A DNA stretch of 64,000 bases from Corythoichthys intestinalis (Eukaryota > Chordata > Actinopteri > Syngnathiformes > Syngnathidae): assembly GCF_030265065.1 (NCBI RefSeq), contig NC_080410.1:20070898-20134897 (forward strand), written 5' to 3'. Within the stretch, counting starts at the first letter, position 1, and the number at the start of each line of letters is the position of its first letter. This document shows positions 36,601 to 48,600 of the stretch, piece after piece. The position numbers were made by a program, and so were the translations under genes. Under the pieces are notes generated by a model that saw only the letters and a program-made list of their open reading frames with translations, did no database searches and was not told the origin of the DNA.

Positions 36601-39600
36601 TACAGAGTGCTACTACCTAACTGTGACGGTCCACTATAATTCATACCTGTCAAGTTGTACGGTCTCGTCGTAATTTGTACACGTGAGCACTGGTTTTTAA
36701 ATGTGTATGCCGTCCGTTACGTTCAAAATCTGCACGTTTTTCGTGCATTGCGTTTTTGTTTTTTTTCATCCGTTCGGATTTGGTCACCGTTTCTGCAAGG
36801 AGCCAATGTTCGTTAATACTTGAATGACACGAGAAAAGTCAGACACGGAGAGGGAAGAGTGTTTGTTGAGACGCTGTAGCAAACGCGATGCTAGGCTAGG
36901 TGGCTCCAATTTCCTGACCGTGGTCGACATCATACAATCTACGCCTAGATATCTCATGCATACAGAACTACAAGCGAAATGACACTCGGTAGCGTTAGTA
37001 AACAGCCGCCATTTTAGAGCAGTATACTTCTCAGAAAGGCTCTGTTGTAGTAAACCTTCCGAGCGAACCTAAGCAACTTTTTATCCAAAATACTCCTAAA
37101 TCGGCAAAATCTTGACTTGAGTCTATCTTTAAAGGATGAAACAGTTAACAACAACATTAAATGACCTCCAAACATAGCAAAGGTTACTATGTTTTTGTTT
37201 TTTTTGGTTTTTTAAATGAAAAAAAAAACATGAACGGTATCACCAGTTACTTTGTCAAGTAACTTTTTTACTACTGTGTTTATTTCAGTAGTCAGTCACT
37301 ACACTTGCCAAAGAGCTAAGAGGCATTTTAACAGTCTAAAATGTTTACATTTTAAGTGTTTATTTCATTTTTTTAAAAGCAAAATAAAGGCGGTAAAAAA
37401 AAAAAAGCAAAACGCAAACCGAACCGAAACCGTGATCCCAAAACCAAGGTTCAAACCGAACCGTGGGCTAACTGAACCGTTGCACCCCTAATGTGCAGGT
37501 GCACAATTTGCAGTAGATTTATATTTTACAGCAATGTTGCACAGAAAAGGTGTCACCGTTTAATAAAAGACTTAAACAGTATTTTTTCTATTTTTAAATA
37601 TCTTTTTTTTTTTTTCATTTCAACAGTTGTATCGTAGAATGTCATGTATCCAGTTTCTGACCAATATATCGATAATTGCTGTATCGTGATATCGTGAGAT
37701 AATCATTATCGTGAGCCTTGTATCGCGAATCGTATCGTATCGTGAGGTGCCCTGAGGTTCCCACTCCTAAGCGTCACTGACACACGCAGCATCAAACAGG
37801 GGAAGGGGTAAGCGCTGCCGCGCCAAGCCACTCCTGGCTGCATTTTTGACACATGAAAAATAACGAATACGTACTATTGCATGACAGAAAATTTTAGTGG
37901 TTTTGTAACCGCGACGTTTTCATAGCATGGTAAACCGTGAAGGTAACTGGCACATTCCTAAACCGGACCGCGCCCTCCCCACCTTAAAAAGTTTCTTCTC
38001 GGAACCACACGATTCACGTAGGTCATCCTTTTTTACTTCAAAACGGCGTATTTCGCCGAAAGGTGAGAGATTTTCATGCCTGGATTTTACACTATTTTTG
38101 TAAAGCAACTTCAGAAATTACATTTGCAATACAACAGGTTTCCCTTTTAACTCATTTGCTCCCAGAAATGTATAAAGACGCTCTGTTTTTAAATGCTTAA
38201 CTGTCCCACAAACGTATTTATACGTCTTTTGCGTTTTTTTGGACAAGAAGCATCTTGAGCTTCCGCTCTATCGCCGAAACAAAAAACAAGCCTTAAAACC
38301 AATTTTAAAGCAATAAAACTGGCCACTGGGGGCAGTAGCGCATTTGTTAAGACCTCACAACCCAATTCAAACAGTAAAACTTTATAAGGGAAGTTAGCAG
38401 AGCCCCTCCGCAGCTTGCTGCTCAGGTCCACTGCACGCTTGAGTGTCCTGCACAGAAACACGCACGGCCAAACCAGTTCCCCCCCAGGAACATAAGTTCC
38501 CCAGGCAAACGAGACAGTGGTCACCACAAAAAAAAGACTAAAAAAAAAATCCATCTTTACGAGACAGTCGGCAATGAGGGAAAAGTTTAACCGCTGTCGC
38601 AGCCACCAAACGTCATCTCTCAGTTAGGTAAGTGTGAATAAATTGTTACTTTGCTATCAAAAGCTCTATTTGGCTGGTTGTTCATGTTATTTTGTAAAAG
38701 GAAAACATTATTCAGATGTTTGGGATGTCACTGAAGCAAAAAATAGCCGTGTTAAAGTCAAAGTTATGTTTGAAATTTTTGCGTTTACAAAAAGCTCATT
38801 TTCTCCGTTTTTTCATCAGAAATTGGAAAATTGCTCAAATTAAGCTATTTTCTAATCCTGATTTCTAAAGAATGGAAAAAGATATGAACTTACTTTTTTT
38901 TTCTGCTGAAAGAAGCGAGTCTAATCTTTCTTTTGGTGGGTTCCATGTTTATATAGCAATAGAACAGAATTTTTTGTGGGCCTTGCAAAATCAGTCAAAA
39001 TCCAGTAAAATGGCCGGGAGCGAAGGGCCTTGCTCCAGTGAAAATGGCTGGGAGTGAATGAGTTAAGAGGACCTAGTCAAGGTGGTAGGTAGGTGATTGT
39101 CAAGTTGGCCACCTTAACTGTAAAGTGCTTGCAATTGGCAGTGAAACTTTAAAAAAACAGCCACTAAATGGCAGTAGTTTACCATTAATTACCACAAAAT
39201 AAAAAAGCTACACATGACCATTTCCCTTGGTAATTGTTTTTTTTTAATCACATTACAAGAAGTATACAAAACACATGTTAATCCTTTGTTAGCTATTGAA
39301 GACATTTCATTTAATCAGATAGAGAAAATCCATACTCTTATTTAATCAAGAAAAACATTTAAATATACCAGGAGGTGTTTTACTATCACCTACATTATAA
39401 TTTGCCTATCACCGTGCCATGTTATTCAGATCAACGTTACCCCGCACTCGTTCCAATAATAGTGTCAACCGTGTTGTGTATCTGAGAGTGATGGTGAATC
39501 TACAACTCCGGTTTATCCATGCTAAGGCTAGTGCTGCTGCCAATACCCTATTGAACATGGCTAACTCTTGAGTTAAAACTGTGAAATTCACATTCATTCG

Positions 39601-42600
39601 AAAGGCAAACAGTGCAGAAATACATTACTGCATCGAACATATTTTAATTGGAGAAATTGGCAACTTACTTTGAAATGTTAAGCAGGTCCACTGCTTTCGC
39701 ATGACCCATAAACTGCGACCCAAAGTATCTGGATGCGACTTGGTCGCCGATCCAATACCTCACATGCTGGTCCAACTGTTTGGACTTGGTTGTCTTGTTG
39801 AGAGGCTTTCGTCGAACATAACAACTAAGGCATCTGAGCAGTTCCTTGCGTTAGCACACAGTACTGTGTGATTGCCTGCTGTTGTGATGTTGATGCTAAT
39901 GATGCTAACGGCGCGCACGCACGAGGTGCAGTGCATCGTAAAAATTCTACGCGTCATCTTCGTTATGGATTAAAAAAAAAAAAAAAAAAACTTCGTCACA
40001 GGTATAATTTAGGTTGCACTGAGATGTTCTTGAAAATTAAAACCACGGGTAAAAAATTCCAGACTTACGACAGCTAATTTAATACTTTTAATACCTTTAA
40101 TAATGGAAAACTAAATTCAATGCCTTTTTTAATACTTTTAATAACCCGCGGGTACCATGTTTATAGAATATCCTAGAATGATTTCCTGACCAATGTATTG
40201 ATAATCGTTGTATCGCCATATCGTCAGATCATCGTTATCGTGAGCTTTGTATCGCAAATCGTATCGTATCGTGAGGTACCAAGAGGTTCCCACTCCTATT
40301 GGAGAGGGCAGCCTCCCACTTCATATAGATTGGGCATCTACTCGTGACAAACTCCTCTTAATTCACAGCAGGAAGATAAAAAGAGCCACAAGATTGGACG
40401 TCTAGTGTTGTCAATGGCAGCCAGCGAGTTAATATGTTACTTATGTTTACAATTTTGGAAGATTTACTCTAAGTTGTATTCAATTTGGCATTGTAAATTA
40501 AAGAGTAGTGTTTTTTTTTTTTAACTCAGTTTCTGTGTGTTTTTATTTATTTATAGAAGTATCGGTTGAAGAACTGTTGAAACACAATAATAGTTATAAA
40601 AAGTGCAGAGTAGTAAAGAGTAGTAGTAAGTATTGGGGAAAAAAACTAACAATACCCAATCCTAGTCACACGTGAACTTATCCTAGCTTACTTGGAAGCC
40701 AGTCTGACCTTGTAAAGGAGAAAACGCCCCATACCTGAGTTTGTCATCCCAGACAAACTTCTTCCGAGGCCCCATCACCCTCTTCCCTGGCTTCTCTTCA
40801 TCATCATCTTCAGAACCATTTTTTTCTCCTTCCTCAGACTGGTGTCTGTCATGAGTGAGATGCAAACACAATGTCTGTGCTTCTATAGAATGAAAGATTG
40901 TCCAATAAAATAAATGTAACATAGTTTATGAGGAATTCCCTTACTTTGCCACCTTAGCAATACAGTCCATGTTGTAGCGAGCGATTTGCTCTGGCATCAC
41001 GCCGCACACTGCCAGCTTCAACTTGAGTAGTGGTGTACGGAGCCGGTCGTCCTGCACGATGGAGTGGGGTGTGATAGTTAACAATGCAAAATGATGTAAG
41101 GTATACGTGCCTTCTGAATGTGGGTCGCTAGGAGACCCAGTGCTGTCTTATTGTTTTATGTTTTACTATTTCTTCATTCTTATTTTATTCTTTTTTTTTT
41201 TTAATCGATTACTGTGTTGTGTTGTGTTGTGTTGTTGGACCTTGAGTCTGTTAATAAAAATCTATCTATCTAAGGTTCTCCCTAGTTGAAACCTACCTGG
41301 ATGTTCAGGCTCAGCTTCTTGAGGCGCTTGAGCAGACCTTCTTTATTACACGGAACGAAGGCCTCCAAGTGAGAGTACACGACTGAACGAACATCTGCTG
41401 GCTGCTCCTGAACCTGCAAATCGATACTAACATACACACAAATGAAGTGTTACGATGATAGACGCCCAATCATGTGACTTGTTATCCCTCGGAGTTAAGA
41501 AACGTTATTAAGATTTGTAAACTAAAAAAAACATTTTAAGACCGCACAGGAACCCAGTATAATGTTTGTTATTGACTATAGCCGCTACTTCTTTCTCCTC
41601 ATTTGAACCAACTGGCTGTTATTATAAAGTGGCTTATGTTTGTTTGTTTTTTTTGACAAATGAGCATCACATTTTCTCATAAGAAAAAAAAAAAAAAAAA
41701 GTTTTCCTTCACTTTTCCATTTCAATCCGCATTATTTAAAGGATAGCTATAGCATGCTACAACAAAGCTGTTATGCTAGCATTGATAGCCGTTAGCCCTG
41801 CGTTACTCAGATGCTATTGCTGGCATTTTTTAGAGGTCTTCATCAGCTTTAAGCTTAGAAGGCAATGTAGAGTGGATTTTATTTTTTTCTTCTTTGTGAA
41901 TTAAGTGACATGTATTTTAAAGTATAGTGTTTTATGATTTCAGATTGCCTTAAAGAACACAAATGGGACTTGTGGTTTCTGGCACTCCAAAGTGACAAGA
42001 CGGTGCGTATGAATGAAAAGGATACAACTAGACATGTGCCGATTACCGGTTTCAAGGTACACCGTGGTATGCAAACGTAAAGGTTTCAAAACCGCAAAAA
42101 CTTTCCGTCATACAGTCCCTAAAGTATTAGCAATTTTTTATGTCCCAAAAATGCATGGACAAATCCCTCGCTTGCAGTTGCAAGGCTCAACCCTCCCTCG
42201 CCGTTTGTTGCTCAGTGTGAGTCAGCTGTGCTACACGATGGCTGGAGGAGGTGAAACTCCAGAACTTTTTTCCCCCCATCGAAGAAAACGAAATCGCTGG
42301 TATGGGAATACTTCAGCTACAGAAAAGTTAGACGGCCGCGACTTTGAGGAGGAGGGCCATCTGACATGTAAAACATGTTTGCGGAGGTTGGCTGCTGAGG
42401 GGGCAATACCTCTTCTATGATTTAGCATTTATACAAAATTAAAGGTTAATAAACACTGTCACAAACGTTTCCTACCAGCTGCGAGAGTTAACTCCAGCGT
42501 GTTTAGTGTGTCTAGCGGTGGTAAAACATGGCATTTTATTTCTCTCTCTGGCAACTAACTGTGTTGAGAAAAAGAGTGTGTATAATGTAAACATGATACG

Positions 42601-45600
42601 AGTCATACACACATGCTTTTTATGGAAAATAATTCAATTATTTTGTTGTGATGGTAATAATGTTGAGCTGTGGCTTTGGTGCATTTATTTGAATTTTATT
42701 TACTTGTTTTTTTTATTTTTTTAAATTTTTTTATTTTAACATTTTACTTTTGTCCCAATTTGCTAATATGTTTTGAAAAATAAAAATCCTGTTCAATTGG
42801 GGGGGGGGGGTTTGTCAAACCCAGATATCTCAAAGTAACAGCTGTAATTGCAATACCGTGATACAGTGAAACCGTGATATTTTGGCTTAAGGTTATCCTA
42901 CCGTCAGAATATCATACAGGCACATGCCTAGATCCAACTCAGCATATTCTCTAAATGTTCATTGTTCTTCAATACTTCTGTAATAGCCTTGTAATGTGTG
43001 GATAAATGTTTAAGTTTAAGGGAGGAGGGAAAACATAAATGCCACTCACTCAAGGAGGATGTTATTCATGTCCATTGTGAAGAACTTTTTGCGTCCCTCT
43101 TCGTCAAACTGACGGGAAGCCTGTGACGTGACACAAGTATGAGACACGTCTGACACGTCTTAAAATCAAATAGCATAACATATCAAGTGAGACCGTGAAT
43201 TTCGTACCGCTCTGAGGTCTTCGATGCGCTTTAAAAGAGGGCCTGGAAGACCAGCGGGAAGCGACGGCGGGCTCGCTACATTACCCTGCGAAACCCTGCC
43301 TGCACCCGCCTTAAGACCCGTGCTGAAGGAACCGTTCTCCCCTTGAGAAGGACTAGGGGGCTGCGGAGAGTCCAGCATCCCAAAGTCCAGATCACCCATC
43401 ATGTCCTGTAACACGTCGTTGTTGGCCGACCCTAGTAGCGACATCACAGCCGGGTCGGACGTCAAGTCCGCCACATTACAGTCGTTGGCGTTGGCAGCCT
43501 TTGGTTGGCTGTTGACAACGGCGCTGTTAGCACAGGGCACTTTGGCTTGGGGTCGTGGCATATTAGCACCAGCCACGTTCCTTTTTCGCATCTCTTCCTT
43601 CTCCCTGGTGAAGCGCCGCAGCATGTTAGCCAGGTGGAGGGAATCTTTCATAAGTTTCTTCCTCTTCTTCTTTTCGGGCCGATTCAATGATGACACTCTG
43701 TCAGAGCAGAAAAAGCAAAATAATAACACTTAACCAAATATTTGCTGATGGAATAACTTAAAGGGGCAGACAACACTTGTATTCATCGCAGCAGAAAGAA
43801 ACTCGTTTTAACTCATCAACTGTCATTGAAGGCGACACAAATCTACTATTGACAAACTCATTTAAACTCGAAGCAGACCGATGGAAAAGACACACGTGAT
43901 TGGACGTCTGTTGTTGTCAATGTCACTGAAAGAGTTCATTAAAAAGAAAAAAATAATTTTTAGGATGTGTAATCGTGGCGAAAACCAAAAAAAAAAAAAA
44001 AAAAAAAAGCTAGAAACTGACAATAACTGTCTTGAATTAAAAATTTTGGAACCTTACCTGGGCTTTGGTACTTTATTTTTCCTGGGTTTCTTCTCCTCCA
44101 AAACAGCACCATCTTGCTTTTTCTTCCGCTTTTTAATCACCCGCTCTTCTCCATCTTTCAACTTATAGTGGATTTATGTTTTCATTCAAAGATCTCATAA
44201 ACAAAAGACAACAATCATGAATTTACAGAGTTGGAAAGAACGTACCTTTACGTGATTATTCTCTGTATCCTCTCCTTCAGAATCAGATGCGGCTCGAAAC
44301 TGCAGGGTGCCCGTGTTAATGTAGAAGCCTCCATGTTTGGTGGTCAGAGAGGCCGGAACCAGCTCATCATACTGTACAAACAAGGAATATTGTTCATTGG
44401 GGATTATGATAAAACTACAATTAATTCATAGTAGTGTAATTAATTCAAGTCGTATATTTTAAAATCATTTAACACAATAGTGAAAAATGGAGACAGAGGT
44501 TAAAAAAATAAATCTGCAGTCTTATCATATTGTCTCGATGCAAGAAGTAGGAAATATGACAGCACTAAAACATTAATAACATTGGGGAACAATTTGGAAA
44601 ATGACATCTGTTGTGTTAGATTTTAATGCTGATTATAACTCAAGGGTTTCCCCCAGTACGTTAAAAGCCTGGCGGGCTGCCGTGCTTTGTTTAGAAATAG
44701 GTTTGAAAGTGTGTTAGTGACATCTTTGGGTCGCTATGAGAACAAATCTGTCCCAGGTATCTGCCATTGCACTAAATTGCAACTGATTTTTGTGTTTGGT
44801 AAAACTGTATTTCAAGACTGTGCCTTTTTACAATATTCCACGTCTAAGCATTGTTAATAAATGGCTTTTAATAACACATAATCATCATAAATTCATCTAA
44901 AATTAACATTTATTTTTTTTATTTCTAAAAACATTGTGGCTTTCTCTACCACTAGTTATTTCAAGTTCTCAAAGGGAAATTCTGTAACTAAAATTGACAT
45001 GCTGATTCCAAAATTGCACAGTTTTTTTCCTGGGGTGTCGATTTTTTTCTTTCTTCCTTTCTTTTCCCTTCAGGCAAACAAACATACAGCATTTATATGT
45101 GTTTACATTTAATTCATTTTCTCCACAGCTTACCTAATTACTGTACTATGTTACAGTTAAAATAGCCGTATCCTTTGTAAAAAAAAAAAAAAAAAAAAGG
45201 GGCGATGAACATTAGTCCATCGCCTCTTCCAGTCTAAATGGATTGGAGGTCTAGCACCACCAATGGTATTGAAAGATGAGCATTCACAGCCAGTCCTCCC
45301 CTTTTAATGAATTGGAGGTCTATCGCTGTCAATGGCAAAAAATTAGTTAATATTTCATTTTATGTCAAAAGTTTTTTTTTTTTTTTGGTTAAATATTTTA
45401 CACACACACACATATATATATATATATACACATACACACATATAAGAAAACAGCGTTTCTATAGTTCAAATACTTGATGTGCTCGAGAAAAAACAATAAC
45501 AGTTTAGGATTTGGACGTGTGCATGTTTTATGAACTCACGGCTTCAGAATTGTCAATGAAGGGGTCGGTCTCATCATACCCGTAACCAATATCAATGAGA

Positions 45601-48600
45601 TCCTGCATCCTGTCTTTTTTCCTCTTCTTGGAAGCACCACCCTGAGGGCAATGCATTAGATAAATGGCACACCACGAAAAAATGTCTGCTTACAAAACGT
45701 ATCTGCGAACTAGGGATTAATTAAAAAAATGTTGAGCTTAAAGTTCAAGGTGAAAATGGCTTGGCTCTCCAAAGAACTTCCAAAAAAAACGTACATATTT
45801 GTTTTCAAACTTCCTGGCCAACTCTTCCACCTCGCGTCTCTCCTTCTCATCATCAGCGAGTGGGTCGTTGGGGTCCAGGGAGGGTGCAAGGCCTTTAGGG
45901 ACAGTTGAAGCAGCTGCAAGTTGTACCTACATGAGAATAAGTCAAATGAGAACAGCTTGGTAATTACTGAGTAAATAACGAGCGCAACAGGTCTAACCCC
46001 TTGATGCCAAAATTTTAAAAAATTAGGATTGAAAAATCATTCACTTAAAATAATAGATAACAATAAAACAACCAAATAACTAATATAATACATTTTTTTT
46101 ATTACCATGTATTTACACTCAATTAACAGTTATCTAAAACACTCAGATTTCCATTCTTTGTGTCTAACCAGCTAAACGCGACAGGTTAAAAAACAAATAA
46201 ATAAAAATACTGTACAAAATATCAAGTATGATGCAAATTATCGACAAAAGGCATTGATGCTCAAACAAACCATTGAGGCTGCTTGTCGCTCATTTGCGAC
46301 AATAGGCAACAAATAGGCCAGCTTGTTAGATGGGTATGCATTTTCTCTGTCCAATTATGGGTCAGTCACTAGACTGAAATGCTGTACTGTTTAACAAATG
46401 GACTGAAAAGCAATGTTGTGACATGTCAGAGCATGGTTATGTATTATCTGATAATTACACTTTTCACTGTGTGTATATTAGTCAGTATTAGAAGTGGCAC
46501 AATCAACAGAAAACGAATCAACAACTGTTTTGGTTGATTCCACTTTTACAACTATTGTTTTACTTTAAATTGTCCCAATCCTCTGATTTCTCTCAAAAAG
46601 TATACAATATCTGATTTCTGTAGCTCTTCATGAAATAAGACTCATCGGTTAAACAAACAACATGTCATCAGTTCAATCCTTTCAATTTGAACCCGAGAGT
46701 AACATAAATGCGTATGAGAGCACTGTCGATATTTTACAAAACGAGCAGCAAAAGCAAAATGAACAGGAAAGACAGGGTGAGATGTGACGAAAGTAGCAAA
46801 AAAAAAAAAAAAAAAAACCTGTTCTGCCAAAATGTGCTGCACCGGTGAAACGTCCAACAAGAGGCGAATTTGACACCCAAAGTACTACCGTGTGCTTTCA
46901 GCTTGTTTTGTTTACATACATACCAACAGAACATACTAAAGATTAGAGGAGTTCCAAAAAAATCGATCATTACATAAATCGTGATTCGACACGTGACTTT
47001 TCGATTACGATACATAAATGTTGAAAAACGATGATTTTCCCACATAACTTCATGACAGCCGCTCGTAGCGGAATGAAATTCATGACACGTCTGCCGCCCG
47101 GACAACTTTAACGGACGCACGCACAACGTTATAATGGATGCTTCCTGTAACTGAGTGAGAGATGTACTCCTTTTCAAAAGACTGAAAAATAAATTTGTGT
47201 ATGAGACAGGCAGGAAAAGATATTTTTAATGGTTATTTTTTTAAGAGCGAGAGGGGAAGAGAGACAGTTCATTGCTCATTGTCTTTCAGATGTCCAGCTG
47301 TAGTTTCAAGTAATGTCAATTAAAAAATGTCCTGAGTGTGTTGCCAAGACCCGTGTGCGTCTATAAGAGGTGAGTACGCGAACCCTCTTGTACTGTTTAG
47401 CCTTTATTGGTGTTGTTTTTCAGGTGTTAATAGTTAGCTAATTAGCTTAGCGCTCGGCACTAATTCGCTAACTTGTATTTCATATGCAGAACGTGTAAAA
47501 CCATGATTAAGTACAGCGGTAACACTACAAACGTGTGAAATAGTACAGACATCTGTGAAAACAAAGTATATAGAGACCCTACTCACCTACGTCACAAAAT
47601 GACGTGTCGCTGTATCCGGCCGCCATATTGTCCGTATTTTTTAGACTTATTCTCATTGTTTTCAATTAGTCGTGCAAGTTATAGAGCAATTCATGGAAGC
47701 CCCGGTGTTATCTGATGCTGTAAACTCATTGGATGCGTTGCATAAAAGGCGTTATGTGGAATAGCTTCAGTTTATCCATTCGCCAGATCCATATTTGATG
47801 CCTAAATCGATGTTTTTCGACCCGCTGTCGTCGCAGTCTTTGCCTGATATTTACAACTATCTTGTCCACACAAAATCAGTCTATTCTCGCTAAAGTTTGA
47901 AAAATTTTAAGAGCTTGGAGGCTTATAAATACTTCGTTGCTGGTTGGGTGAAACAGGTCCTCGTCCACGAAAATTCGGCAGGAATCTATCGTGTGCTCGG
48001 GAAGGTGAGTTATGAAATTTTCAATTCAAAATCTTTTGTTCTTGCTAACATCCACTGTCAAGTCTAATGTATTTCATGTCATTTGTCAATGGAGCTAGGG
48101 CTTTTAATGTTTATTTGGTTTAGCGATAGCACTCTCACTACATACATATATAGTATGTAATAAATATGAAGTGCGATAGCACTACTCCAGATTGTCCCTA
48201 GTTGAATTTATTTTTTGGCTTTTGACCTCAATAGTGAAATTGTTAATTAATTGTATGACAACTGTCTGATTATCCCCTTATAATTATATATTTTTAGGTA
48301 GTTCATTCACAACGTCTGAGTGGATGTTGTCGGCGATTAGCCTAGCAATGATCTTAATTGTGGTTGTCAGCCCAAAACCCTCTAAATATATATTAAATGC
48401 ATCTTACCAGATATAAAATGACTACTACATAATCTGTGGTAGTCGTTTGGAGCCCAGTTTTCTCGTCGAATTGCAGCAGTCAATCTCGGTCTCCTCTCCG
48501 GGTCTCTCGGAATACGGTAAAACTTCAAGTCTCTCCGTCTATCTTCTCTGTTTTTGCAACCGACCGCCACACACGACTTCACCATTTTGATTATTAATGT

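Larger units (their letters stand above)
33240..37769. mobile_element. hAT element (TAGGAGTG family), inner copy
   Basis: Left TAAGAGTGTGACAATATCTC, right GTTCCCACTCCTA, with exact 8-bp duplication AGCGTCAC at 33232-33239 and 37770-37777. Its ends match the outer copy at 30531-40298. Two more hAT elements (34239-35530 and 35733-37490) lie within; without them it is about 1.5 kb. A short plus-strand open frame near 33363-33613 is not recognised. Confidence 0.88.
30531..40298. mobile_element. hAT element (TAGGAGTG family), outer copy in ubn2 intron 10
   Basis: Left TAGGCGTGTGACAAAATATC with the ATATATCGTGATAC block, right ATCGTATCGTATCGTGAGG to GGTTCCCACTCCTA. Flanking 8-mers TTTGATAG (30523-30530) and TTGGAGAG (40299-40306) agree at 6 of 8. 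The two halves of a palindromic TTAA MITE lie outside it (30480-30530 and 40299-40433), so it landed in that repeat. Most of its 9.8 kb is later insertions, including another copy of itself. Confidence 0.75.

Noticed and set aside
38189-38554. 121-residue frame with a hydrophobic start resembling a signal peptide
   Set aside because: It lies inside the TTAA element 38151-39062 and has no relative I know. The hydrophobic start comes from a T-rich run.
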